Of a stretch of DNA of 64,000 nt, positions 8,766 through 17,064 are shown in pieces. The position numbers and the translations under genes are program-made. A model generated the notes under the pieces. That model saw only the letters and a list, made by a program, of their open reading frames with translations, did not search any database and was not told the origin of the DNA. Source of the DNA: Sipunculus nudus (taxonomy: Eukaryota; Annelida; Sipuncula; Golfingiida; Sipunculidae). How positions within the stretch are numbered: the first letter of the stretch is position 1; each line of letters begins with the position of its first letter. The stretch is from assembly GCA_026874595.1 (NCBI GenBank), contig JAPPUL010000095.1:682001-746000 (forward strand), given 5' to 3'.

Positions 8766-10065
8766 CTCTTTTATCACAAAATATTCTACTATCTTATCTA
8801 ATCTAAACCTATCTACTCTAAAACGCTTTTTTAAACACACGTTCAATGTTTTTTATATAGGTGCTAAGAGATTTTATTTTGATCGTGGCTTTGAGAAGGC
8901 TAGTAACTTATCATTTGTAACTATACTATCTGTTGTCCCTGTTGCTATACTTGTATTTGCGTTTTTATCATCTTATGAATATACAAGTAAAACGCTTCAG
9001 GATAATGTAAAACAAGTTATAATACTACTTTTTGGAGTTGGGCTTGAGGGCAATTTATCGCCTTATCTACAAAGCTTTTCGGAGAATGTAAGTAATATAA
9101 GTTATATTGGGATAATATTTTTATTATTTATCGCAGTCGATATAATAGTAATTCTTGAAAAGTCCATAAACCATATTTGGCACATAAAGAAAGGCAGGCC
9201 TTTCATACAAAACTTTTTTATATATTGGAGCGTTTTAACTGCAACTCCTTTCTTTTTGATATCTTCCTTTTATCTAACCTCAAAATACCAATTGGGAATG
9301 GGCAAAGCCTTTTCGTTTGAGAGTTTTACATTAATAATAACAACGCTTGGCTTTTTCTTAATATATGCCTTTTTGCCAAGGAAGAAAGTATATATTATAC
9401 CGGCATTTATAGGTGCTTTAGTTGCAGGTTTGCTTTTTGAATTTGGCAAGTTCATATTTAGTTTATATATATCATATTTGGCACAAGAGACAATAAAACA
9501 AATATACGGCGGAACCTTTTATATAATACCCATATTCATTACATGGATATATTTGTCTTATGTAATATTGCTTTACGGAGTTGAGATAAACTATATATTG
9601 CAACACAAAGAAACGTATAAAAACAAGCTCTACAAAAAAACAGAAGATCATAAACTAGCTTTGTTCTACATAACAGCAACCATATATAAGGTACTAAACA
9701 AGTTTGAAGACGGTGGTGGCAAAACAAGCCTCGCAGAACTTGCTGATTATAATAACATATCTCAGGTCTATATGGAAGACATTGCAGATAAGCTAATTGA
9801 TATTTCTATAATAGCAGAAGCAAATAAAAAAGATACAAAATATTATCTGCCATTAAAGCCAAAAGAACAAATAGATATAAAAGAGCTTATAAAGCTTATT
9901 GATACGAGTTATAAGAGCAAAGCATCAATTAACGTTAAAGAAAAGCAAGTTATAAAACTCTTTGAAGAGATTAGGTCTCGACTGCAAGATGGTATCGAAC
10001 TAAAACTTGGAGGGGTAAACTTTAAAGACATAGAGAAGGCTTCTTTAGACACCGGGGTTAAATAG
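8737..10065 (+). CDS. YihY/BrkB family inner-membrane protein
   Basis: This family (formerly misnamed RNase BN) is made of six-helix inner-membrane proteins of uncertain role. The 442-residue protein has the hydrophobic core in residues about 45-300, with the family element GGTFYIIPIFITWIYLSYVILLYG cut here at residue level near 250-275. A soluble C-terminal part (about 310-442) looks like a winged-helix-type domain (TSLAELADYNNISQVYMEDIADKL is its helical part). The start is uncertain: ATG 8737 overlaps bactofilin by 29 nt and ATG 8752 by 14 nt; neither has a clear ribosome-binding site, suggesting translational coupling. The CYTH gene follows after 16 nt. Confidence 0.85.
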   Translation: MARLNMKSHDSFITKYSTILSNLNLSTLKRFFKHTFNVFYIGAKRFYFDRGFEKASNLSFVTILSVVPVAILVFAFLSSYEYTSKTLQDNVKQVIILLFGVGLEGNLSPYLQSFSENVSNISYIGIIFLLFIAVDIIVILEKSINHIWHIKKGRPFIQNFFIYWSVLTATPFFLISSFYLTSKYQLGMGKAFSFESFTLIITTLGFFLIYAFLPRKKVYIIPAFIGALVAGLLFEFGKFIFSLYISYLAQETIKQIYGGTFYIIPIFITWIYLSYVILLYGVEINYILQHKETYKNKLYKKTEDHKLALFYITATIYKVLNKFEDGGGKTSLAELADYNNISQVYMEDIADKLIDISIIAEANKKDTKYYLPLKPKEQIDIKELIKLIDTSYKSKASINVKEKQVIKLFEEIRSRLQDGIELKLGGVNFKDIEKASLDTGVK

Positions 10066-10097
10066 ATGTTGGAGATAGAAAATGTTGGAGATAGAAA
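10066..10097 (+). repeat. 16-bp tandem duplication across the CYTH gene start
   Basis: The 16-nt unit ATGTTGGAGATAGAAA occurs twice in a row (10066-10081 and 10082-10097). The GGAG of the first copy is the Shine-Dalgarno for the ATG of the second. The first copy's ATG opens a frame that ends after 13 codons, so only the second start is productive. Confidence 0.9.
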
Positions 10098-10687
10098 AAA
10101 AGTGTAGGCTTAGTTTTAAGGATGCAGAGGATGTATTAAAGCGGCTTTATAAAACGTGTAAGCTAGTTGGTGAATATAATAAAAAAGATATTTATTACAA
10201 AGTTAAAGACAAAAAAAACAAAACGAATAATACTCTAACGTACAAGAACATATTTCGAATAAGGGAGCAAGACAAAGAACAAGGTAAAGCACAAGACACA
10301 AAACAAGCCAAAGAATATACAATATGCTTTAAAGCTAAACGCATTATACGCTCAACAGAGATAAACGATGAAAAGGAGTTTTTGGTATCAGACATAAAAG
10401 TCTTCAAAAAGTTTATAACATATATAGGATATGAGGAACTTGTTAGGAAGGAAAAGCATGTTAAACTCTTCAAACACAAAAGCTACCCAAACATAAATAT
10501 CGAGTATGCAAAGATAAAAGGACTTGGATATTTTATTGAAGTTGAATATCTAAGTAAAACGAACTCCGGGCTTAGGACTAATATTATAATAGATACGCTT
10601 GACAAGCTTTTATTTAAGGAACTGTTGCTTGATAAAGAAAGTCTTGAAACCAGGCGTTATATAGAAATGCTACTTTTAAAAGAATAA
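10082..10687 (+). CDS. CYTH-domain protein (adenylate cyclase IV/thiamine triphosphatase-like)
   Basis: CYTH proteins bind triphosphates inside a beta-tunnel; members include class IV adenylate cyclases, thiamine triphosphatases and inorganic triphosphatases. The 201-residue protein starts with the signature ExExK as EIEKK (residues 3-7). Alternating charged strands typical of the tunnel follow (FRIRE, YTICFKAKR, EFLVSD, NIEYAKIKGLGYFIEVEYL). The start is fixed by the GGAG in the duplicated leader. It follows the YihY gene by 16 nt, so it is the last gene of the bactofilin operon. Which triphosphate it uses cannot be inferred. Confidence 0.8.
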   Translation: MLEIEKKCRLSFKDAEDVLKRLYKTCKLVGEYNKKDIYYKVKDKKNKTNNTLTYKNIFRIREQDKEQGKAQDTKQAKEYTICFKAKRIIRSTEINDEKEFLVSDIKVFKKFITYIGYEELVRKEKHVKLFKHKSYPNINIEYAKIKGLGYFIEVEYLSKTNSGLRTNIIIDTLDKLLFKELLLDKESLETRRYIEMLLLKE

Positions 10688-10811
10688 AACACTAATAAAG
10701 AATAAAACACTAAAAAAATAGTATAGTTGCTCTTTAAAAACAAAAATAATACCTTTAAGTTGATTTATAACAAATGCATATAAGTAACCTTTTATAAAAG
10801 GAGAATAAAAA

Positions 10812-11957
10812 TTGAACAACAGCAAAGAAAGTCCATACAAAAGTGCAACTGAAGGATTAAGAATCAAGGTTGGAGCCCCACAGCTACAAAGGCCAACTAA
10901 AGAAGAGATAGAACAATTTGCAAAGGAAGCACAAAAACTAATAGAGACAAATCTTTCAAGTCAGAAGGAATTTTTAGAAAAGGGTTTTTATAATCTAGGG
11001 AAGCTTAAGAATAAACATTTTGTGATTGCGGGAGCAACAGGACAAGGACTTGGCTGTAGTTTTGCATGTGCGGCTATGGAGCTTGTAAAGGAGGGTGGGA
11101 GTTTAACAATTCTCTCAAGAGATCTTAAAAAATCGCTTGGCTTTGAAACGGGAGTAATTCTAAAGGAGCTTGCATCTAAAAACAACTTGGGCGATAGATT
11201 TTACTGGAGTAATAATGGTCTTGCTCTTGAGGGTTCTAATTTTGATGAGATAGTAAAAGTTCTAAAGGCAGTTAAAGCAAAGGAAATAATATATATAAAC
11301 ACGGTAGCCTCAGCAAGTTCAGGCTTAAAGCCGGGCTTCCCAAAAGTATATGTCAAGGATTATGACGATGAGGGACTTTTTGAATGGGAGTTAAAGGAGC
11401 TTAGTAATAAAGAGATAGAAACAACAAAACTCTTCATGGGGCAGATGGCAGTAGAATACGCACAAGCCCTTGAGGACGCGGGAATAGATATACAAATTAG
11501 AGTATTTGCAGATTGGCGAGGCAGTTTAGATAGAGAAAGCAGAAGTCCAGATTCAATAAGCTACGGCCGCCAAGGAGCATATTCAACGAGTCTATACCTG
11601 CCAAAAGACATAATCCAGGAGAGAGTGTCTAAGTGGTACGGAGAAGGTAGGAAACGGGCAATAGACATCTTCTTTCCAATAATGCAAACCCGTGCTCTAT
11701 CGTTTATACCTGGAGGTAAGACAATGGGCCAGATATTTAGTAATCTCTTATCCCGCCAAGGCCTTAATGTAACCGGTATACCCGAGCTTTCCTTACAAGC
11801 ACTTTATGCTATAAGTAAAAACCTAAGCGATGAAGACGAAAACCCGTTTCCCAGGCTTGATTTAAATGAACTAAAAACAGAGTTATGGTTTTACGAGGTG
11901 GTAAGACGTTTAAATAATAAGGAAGGGGACAGATATTATTATAAGGCGTGGATATAA
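10812..11957 (+). CDS. NAD(P)-dependent oxidoreductase, distantly FabV/TER-like
   Basis: A 381-residue soluble protein starting at TTG 10812, chosen because AGGAG lies 8-9 nt upstream and no ATG is near. The Rossmann-type loop GATGQGLGCSFACAAMEL (about 73-90) and LSRD mark a dinucleotide-binding fold. The later YINTVASASSG, YGRQGAYSTSLYL and TRALSFIPGGKTMGQIF segments can be laid against trans-2-enoyl reductases of the FabV/TER family (YSLASP, the Tyr/Lys region and TRASAVIP). The Tyr-x8-Lys catalytic spacing of FabV is not clearly kept. I infer a reductase acting on an acyl or related substrate, with low certainty. Its last ~150 coding bases are repeated as a tandem array downstream. Confidence 0.5.
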   Translation: MNNSKESPYKSATEGLRIKVGAPQLQRPTKEEIEQFAKEAQKLIETNLSSQKEFLEKGFYNLGKLKNKHFVIAGATGQGLGCSFACAAMELVKEGGSLTILSRDLKKSLGFETGVILKELASKNNLGDRFYWSNNGLALEGSNFDEIVKVLKAVKAKEIIYINTVASASSGLKPGFPKVYVKDYDDEGLFEWELKELSNKEIETTKLFMGQMAVEYAQALEDAGIDIQIRVFADWRGSLDRESRSPDSISYGRQGAYSTSLYLPKDIIQERVSKWYGEGRKRAIDIFFPIMQTRALSFIPGGKTMGQIFSNLLSRQGLNVTGIPELSLQALYAISKNLSDEDENPFPRLDLNELKTELWFYEVVRRLNNKEGDRYYYKAWI

Positions 11958-12855
11958 AGTTATAATCTAATCGCTTTAAGCTATAAGTAAAAACAAATAA
12001 TCGATGCTGAGAAAAGGCTGTTTCTAAGGCTTTTTTTTAAATGAATTAAAACAGAGTTATGGTTTTACGAGGTGATAAAACGTTTAAATAATAAGGAAGG
12101 GGACAGATATTATTATAAGGCGTGGATATAAAGTTATAATCTAATCGCTTTACGCTATAAGTAAAAACCTAAGCGATGAAGACGAAAACCCGTTTCCCAG
12201 GCTTGATTTAAATGAATTAAAAACAGAGTTATGGTTTTACGAGGTGGTTTTACGAGGTGATAAAACGTTTAAATAATAAGGAAGGGGACAGATATTATTA
12301 TAAGGCGTGGATATAAAGTTATAATCTAATCGCTTTAAGCTATAAGTAAAAACAAATAATCGATGCTGAGAAAAGGCTGTTTCTAAGGCTTTTTTTAAAT
12401 GAACTTAAAACAGAGTTATGGTTTTACGAGGTGGTTTTACGAGGTGATAAGACGTTTAAATAATAAGGAAGGGGACAGATATTATTATAAGGCGTGGATA
12501 TAAAGTTATAATCTAATCGCTTTAAGCTATAAGTAAAAACAAATAATCGATGCTGAGAAAAGGCTGTTTCTAAGGCTTTTTTTAAATGAATTAAAAACAG
12601 AGTTATGGTTTTACGAGGTGATAAAACGTTTAAATAATAAGGAAGGGGACAGATATTATTATAAGGCGTGGATATAAAGTTATAATCTAATCGCTTTAAG
12701 CTATAAGTAAAAACAAATAATCGATGCTGAGAAAAGGCTGTTTCTAAGGCTTTTTTTTAAATGAACTAAAAACAGAGTTATGGTTTTACGAGGTGATAAA
12801 ACGTTTAAATAATAAGGAAGGGGACAGATATTATTATAAGGCGTGGATATAAAGT
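11958..12855 (+). repeat. tandem array of five copies of the upstream gene's 3' end
   Basis: After the FabV-like gene, its final segment (last ~150 coding bases, stop and ~35 following bases) recurs. The block GCGTGGATATAAAG occurs at 11946 (the gene itself), then at 12120, 12305, 12492, 12666 and 12841, spaced 174-187 nt. Each copy keeps the coding tail ending in YYYKAWI-stop but has lost reading frame upstream. In most copies the first ~40 nt of the unit are diverged. Two copies carry an extra GAGGTGGTTTTAC-type insertion, and one (about 12150-12215) keeps the original sequence. The array ends directly before the gpmA ribosome-binding site. It is not CRISPR: units are long, contiguous and have no variable spacers. 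Confidence 0.9.
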
Positions 12856-12871
12856 ATAGGAGGTAATAAAC

Positions 12872-13609
12872 ATGTATAAGGTGGTACTAGTGCGTCATGG
12901 TCAGAGTGAATGGAACAGACAAAATCGTTTTACAGGCTGGGTAGATGTAGATTTAAGTGAGCGAGGCTTAAGCGAGGCGCAGGAAGCAGGTCGGTTATTG
13001 AAAAAGGAAGGTTATACATTTGACATATGCTACACATCGCTTTTAAAGCGAGCAATAAAGACATTAAACATAATATTGGATGAGATGGATTTACTGTGGC
13101 TACCGTGCATAAAGACGTGGCATTTAAACGAGCGTCACTACGGGGCATTACAAGGTTTAAACAAAGCCGAGACGGCAAAAAAGCACGGAGATGAGCAAGT
13201 ACACATATGGCGACGCAGCTACGACATAGCTCCTCCCAGGCTAAGCGAGACAGATAAGTTATCCTCGACAAAAGATAGACGTTATAAAGATTTAGAAGAG
13301 ATTCCGCATACAGAGAACTTGAAACTAACGGTAGAACGTGTACTACCCTATTGGCATCATAATATAGTACCCAAGATAAAAGATGGTAAGAGGATACTAA
13401 TATCAGCACATGGAAACAGTTTGAGGGCCTTAGTAAAACACCTAAACAAGATATCAGATAGTGAGATAGTAAACCTAAACATACCGACAGGGGTGCCATT
13501 AGTATTTGAGTTAAATGAAGATTTATCGACAAAGAGCTCTTACTATCTAGGGGAGGAAGATGAGATAAAAGCTGCGCAAGACGGATTATCTAAACAAGGA
13601 CGTAAATAA
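12872..13609 (+). CDS. gpmA: 2,3-bisphosphoglycerate-dependent phosphoglycerate mutase
   Basis: This cytoplasmic enzyme interconverts 3- and 2-phosphoglycerate in glycolysis. The 245-residue protein has the phosphohistidine motif RHGQSEWN near residue 8, the substrate segment [25 protein letters not shown] near residue 88, and the second catalytic His in [14 protein letters not shown]. Length matches dimeric GpmA. A strong Shine-Dalgarno (AGGAGG) sits 8 nt before the ATG, immediately after the tandem array. It belongs with the glycolysis genes at 36-42 kb but is not linked to them. Confidence 0.95.
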   Translation: MYKVVLVRHGQSEWNRQNRFTGWVDVDLSERGLSEAQEAGRLLKKEGYTFDICYTSLLKRAIKTLNIILDEMDLLWLPCIKTWHLNERHYGALQGLNKAETAKKHGDEQVHIWRRSYDIAPPRLSETDKLSSTKDRRYKDLEEIPHTENLKLTVERVLPYWHHNIVPKIKDGKRILISAHGNSLRALVKHLNKISDSEIVNLNIPTGVPLVFELNEDLSTKSSYYLGEEDEIKAAQDGLSKQGRK

Positions 13610-13775
13610 GTATGTTTGTGCAAGCTATACTATTTATAAACTTTATAAACTCCAAGACAAAGCGATTCGGTTCTCTAATTAATGCGTAAAATATATTATT
13701 GCTTAAATCCTAATAAATATCTATATTTTTTTTTGCAATATAAAAACAAAAGGATTAAAGGTGAGGAAATTAAAG

Positions 13776-15365
13776 ATGAGAAACATGTATTTAATAATAA
13801 TCTTAACGATTATGGTGCTGGGAGTTGGCTGCGGGAATACGGACGGAACAGGAGTTAAGGACGGAGGACAGCAAGGGTCAGAGCAGGACAGTAAGGACAA
13901 GAAACAAGCAGGGCCAAGCGGCGGTGCACAAGGGCAAAGCGGGACAGGAGCAGGGCCAAGCGGGACAGGAGCAGGGCCAAGCGGGACAGGAGCAGGGCAA
14001 AGCGGGACAGGAGCAGGGCCAAGCGGGACAGGAGCAGGGCCAAGCGGGACAGGAGCAGGGCCAAGCGGGACAGGAGCAGGGCCAAGCGGGACAGGAGCAG
14101 GGCCAAGCGGGACAGGAGCAGGGCCAAGCGGGACAGGAGCAGGGCCAAGCGGGACAGGAGCAGGGCCAAGCGGGACAGGAGCAGGGCCAAGCGGGACAGG
14201 AGCAGGGCCAAGCGGGACAGGAGCAGGGCCAAGCGGCGGTGCAGGAGGGCAAAGCGGACAAACAGGTACAGGGTCACAAGGGCAAGGAACAGGAGGGCAA
14301 AGCGGACAAACAGGTACAGGGTCACAAGGGCAAGGAACAGGAGGGCAAAGCGGACAAACAGGTACAGGGTCACAAGGGCAAGGAACAGGAGGGCAAAGCG
14401 GACAAGCAGGAGCTGCAACATGTCCTGATAAAAGCTATACTGCTATATCAACAGCGGCTGATTTAAAAGCGAAGTTAAAAGACGGGAACATTTGTTTAAC
14501 AGCTAACATTGAATTAGAAAACTGGGAGACGGTAGAGAAATATAGTGGAACTTTAGATGGAAATGATAAGACGCTAACAATAAAGTCGTTTAGATCTGGA
14601 GCTGTTGGACTAATAAAGAAAATAGAAACTGGTTCACAGGTCAAGGATTTAAGTATAGAGCTTGAAGTAGCTCTTACTTCTTCTACGAGTTCTGTAGGAG
14701 TGCTAGCAGGAGAGAATAAAGGAAGAATAGACAATGTGAAGATAGCAAGCGACATAAAAGTAGAGACTACGGGAAGCAGCTCAAGCGCAGGCGGGCTTGT
14801 TGGAGAGAACTCTTCTAGCGGCACAATAGAAAACAGCTATGCAACTGGAGCTGTGTCTGCAGATGGACAATACTCAAGCGCAGGCGGGCTCGTTGGATAT
14901 AACGAGGGCGGCACAATAAAAGAAAGCTATGCACAAGGCAAAGTAACTGCATCCTCAAAAGCAGGCGGGCTCGTTGGATTTAACTCTTCTAGCGGCACAA
15001 TAACAAACAGCTATGCAACAGGAGATGTGTCTGCATCTGGAGGCTACTCAAACGCAGGCGGGCTCGTTGGATTTAACTATGCCGGCACAATAAAAGAAAG
15101 CTATGCACAAGGCGAAGTAACTGCATCTGGAGATAGCTCAATCGCAGGCGGGCTCGTTGGAGTGAACTCTAGCGGCAAAATAGAAAACAGTTTCTGTTTG
15201 AAAAGGCTTGGTCTTAATGCAGTTGGGAGCAACGCTCAGGCTACAGGTGTAACAGCAATAGAACAAACCGACATTAGGGCAAATACGTTTACTGCAAAAG
15301 GCTGGTCAACATCCATATGGAGTTTTAAAGCTAGCCAGTGGCCAAAGCTTGCGTGGCAGCCGTAG
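13776..15365 (+). CDS. GLUG-repeat lipoprotein 1 with 14-unit GTGAGPS stalk
   Basis: Predicted surface or outer-membrane lipoprotein of unknown role. ATG 13776 is chosen over the in-frame GTG at 13761 because GAGG lies 9 nt upstream and the two paralogues start at the same place. The signal peptide ends in VLGVGC (lipid Cys19), a relaxed lipobox. A low-complexity stalk follows: 14 units of GTGAG[PQ]S, then three 16-residue Gly/Gln/Thr-rich units. The folded part begins with ADLKAKLKDGNICLTANIELENW and LDGNDKTLTIKSF. About five GLUG repeats come next (GGLVGxNxxGTIxxSYAxG), which form a right-handed beta-helix in known families. It ends with WSFKASQWPKLAWQP. It shares its 5' end almost base for base with the paralogues at 17065 and 22513. 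Confidence 0.8.
   Translation: MRNMYLIIILTIMVLGVGCGNTDGTGVKDGGQQGSEQDSKDKKQAGPSGGAQGQSGTGAGPSGTGAGPSGTGAGQSGTGAGPSGTGAGPSGTGAGPSGTGAGPSGTGAGPSGTGAGPSGTGAGPSGTGAGPSGTGAGPSGTGAGPSGTGAGPSGGAGGQSGQTGTGSQGQGTGGQSGQTGTGSQGQGTGGQSGQTGTGSQGQGTGGQSGQAGAATCPDKSYTAISTAADLKAKLKDGNICLTANIELENWETVEKYSGTLDGNDKTLTIKSFRSGAVGLIKKIETGSQVKDLSIELEVALTSSTSSVGVLAGENKGRIDNVKIASDIKVETTGSSSSAGGLVGENSSSGTIENSYATGAVSADGQYSSAGGLVGYNEGGTIKESYAQGKVTASSKAGGLVGFNSSSGTITNSYATGDVSASGGYSNAGGLVGFNYAGTIKESYAQGEVTASGDSSIAGGLVGVNSSGKIENSFCLKRLGLNAVGSNAQATGVTAIEQTDIRANTFTAKGWSTSIWSFKASQWPKLAWQP
13941..14234 (+). repeat. 21-bp tandem repeat, 14 units, coding stalk
   Basis: Exactly 294 bp (14 x 21) of a G-rich unit that encodes GTGAGPS. 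All units use CCA (Pro) except unit 3, which uses CAA (Gln). Because 21 is a multiple of 3, gain or loss of units keeps the frame. G-runs of three recur every 6-9 nt on the coding strand. Confidence 0.95.
14244..14387 (+). repeat. 48-bp tandem repeat, 3 units, coding stalk
   Basis: Three copies of a 48-bp unit, with a partial fourth after 14387, encode GGQSGQTGTGSQGQGT. This second in-frame repeat is found only in this paralogue and lies between the 21-bp repeats and the folded domain. Confidence 0.9.
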
Positions 15366-15391
15366 GCTAGTCTAATATCAACACAAAAGAT

Positions 15392-15432
15392 ATAGTAGGC
15401 ATGTTTTTACAAGTTTAAAGGATGCCTACTAT
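15392..15432 (+). terminator. hairpin downstream of lipoprotein 1
   Basis: Perfect 11-bp inverted repeat ATAGTAGGCAT (15392-15402) / ATGCCTACTAT (15422-15432) with a 19-nt loop. No U tract follows. A conserved TATATAATAAA sits about 10 nt after it. The same element follows several paralogues, so it may be a terminator, an mRNA 3'-end stabiliser or part of the next gene's control region. Confidence 0.5.
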
Positions 15433-15559
15433 CCTCCCCTGTATATAATAAACGTATCCAATCAAATCAAATACAAAATATGAGATTGTCTTAATGTTAA
15501 AATTTCTTAGTATTAATATTCTTTATTCTTTAAAATCTTTAAAAGATATAGGTTTTGAC

Positions 15560-16881
15560 ATGAGAAATATATTGCTCATAACAATCTCAACAAGTATGTT
15601 AATGCTATTGTCTTGCTACAGGGATCTAATTGACATTGAAGGCGGGGAAGTAGGGAGGACAGATATTAACCATGAAACAGATATTAACCATGAAGTCGAA
15701 TGTACAAGCATAACTAAAAAAATCTACATCGAAACAGAAGCTGATTTAAAAGAGAAGTTAGGAGTTGCTGATCAGTGTGAGGCACTTTATTTAACCCAAG
15801 ACCTTACATTAAAAGGTTGGAAGAGCATAAAGCACTTTAAAGGCATCCTAGACGGAAAAGGCAAGACAATAATAATAGAATCATTTACAAAAGACGCGGT
15901 AGGATTAATAAGTAAAATAGAAGAAGGGGCCCAAGTAAAGTCTCTTAATATAATACTTAAAAACGCACTTGAGTCATCTGATAGATAGAGTGGAGTACTT
16001 GCAGGAGAGAACGAAGGCAGAATAGAAGGCGTTAAAGTTACAGGAGCTGATATTACAACTAATACCTATTCTATACAAGGAGGCCTTATTGGAATTAATC
16101 GCTTATATGGCAGAGTAGAAAACTGTTTCTCATCGATTAAAGTAATAAACGCTAGTGAAGGGGCGGCTGGGGGGCTAATTGGCTTGAACGAAGGAGGGGA
16201 TGTAATAGATAGCCATGCAAAGGAGCTGTTGAGGGAAAGCGCGCTGTAGGGGGGCTAATTGGCTTTAATGAAGGTAATATAAAAGGGAGCTATGCAACTG
16301 GAGATGTTAGGGGAAAGATGGCAGGCGGGCTTGTTGGAGGGAATCAAGGCAGTGGATATATAAAAGAGAGCTATGCAACAGGAAATGTTGAGAGTAAAGG
16401 AAGAATTCAGTGGGCAGGCGGATTTGTTGGATACTCAGAAAGCGCAAGTGTTATAGAAAATTGCTATTCAACAGGCAAAGTCGCAGGAACAGAAAATAAG
16501 TACAATAATATAGGTGGGTTTGGCGGCTATATTCATTCAGGGCGAATAATTAACTGTTACTCAAAGGCAGTTAGTGTATCTGGAAATGGCACTTCATCTA
16601 ATAATGTTGGAATGTTTGTTGGTTTTTTTGGCAATCCTAAGTATTATTCAAGTATAGAAAAGAGTTTCGTGATGAGAATAAAGCCTCCGACAAAAGCCTC
16701 AACAAAAGATATAGGGGCTCCCTATTCCAATGGTAAACTTCAGTATCAAGATAATATTGATCTTGAGTCAATAAAGACAGAATCTATTACAGCAACTACC
16801 TTTACTGATGCACGCTGGTCAAGGTCTGTTTGGAAGAATTTGGTAGCCAGACAATGGCCAAAGCTTTTATGGCAGCCGTAG
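15560..16881 (+). pseudogene. broken GLUG-repeat lipoprotein (no stalk)
   Basis: Reading from ATG 15560 gives MRNILLITISTSMLMLLSC, a lipobox ending LLSC, then directly the ADLKEKLG/LYLTQDLTLKGW domain without a stalk. An in-frame TAG at 15986-15988 interrupts it where the paralogues read SSVGVLAGEN; the same frame then continues with SGVLAGENEGRI. A second break is a frameshift near 16219-16221, where GCAAGGAGC replaces the expected GCA-ACx-GGA, consistent with loss of two bases. The new frame runs to WPKLLWQP at 16881 with normal GLUG repeats. Two independent lesions argue for decay; the copy could still donate sequence by recombination. Its 3' flank matches that of the copies at 13776 and 20691. 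Confidence 0.8.
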
Positions 16882-16907
16882 GCTAGTCTACTAGCAACAC
16901 AAAAGAT

Positions 16908-16950
16908 ATAGTAGGCATGTTTTTATAATGTAAAAAGAGTGCTACTGTCC
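16908..16950 (+). terminator. degenerate hairpin downstream of the broken lipoprotein gene
   Basis: The left arm ATAGTAGGCAT (16908-16918) is intact, but the right arm reads AGTGCTACTGTCC, so pairing is imperfect. It is the same conserved element as at 15392-15432, decayed in the pseudogene copy. Confidence 0.35.
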
Positions 16951-17064
16951 TATCCTATATATAATAAACGCCTTAAAGACTAATCTACACATAAGATATT
17001 ATACTTGCTTTATGCCTACTAAGTATCTAATATTTAAGTAACCTAACAATAGAGAGGAATAAAT

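Noticed and set aside
10812-11957. Confident assignment as FabV
   Set aside because: Only scattered segments align with FabV/TER, and the Tyr-x8-Lys catalytic spacing is not clear, so only a distant resemblance is claimed.
11985-12040. Intrinsic terminators in each unit of the gene-tail array (AAGGCT followed by T7-8)
   Set aside because: The AAGGCT copies are direct, not inverted, repeats; only a weak 5-bp AGAAA/TTTCT stem can form and it is not next to the T-run.
11958-12855. CRISPR-like repeated array
   Set aside because: Units are 174-187 bp, contiguous and derived from the upstream gene's end; there are no short repeats separated by unique spacers and no cas genes.
13941-14234. Short regular repeats as a CRISPR or integration array
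   Set aside because: The units are translated in frame within a lipoprotein and have no spacers.
13855-14421. Long open frames on both strands and in the alternate plus frame across the stalk repeats (also at 17114-17563 and 22562-22945)
   Set aside because: A 21-bp unit without stops is open in several frames automatically. These frames have no ribosome-binding sites and give only monotonous LALLLSR- or GQAGQEQ-type products.
15560-16881. Programmed recoding (stop readthrough plus frameshift) in the broken lipoprotein gene
   Set aside because: No slippery heptamer or stimulatory structure is visible at either lesion, and two independent lesions are better explained by decay.
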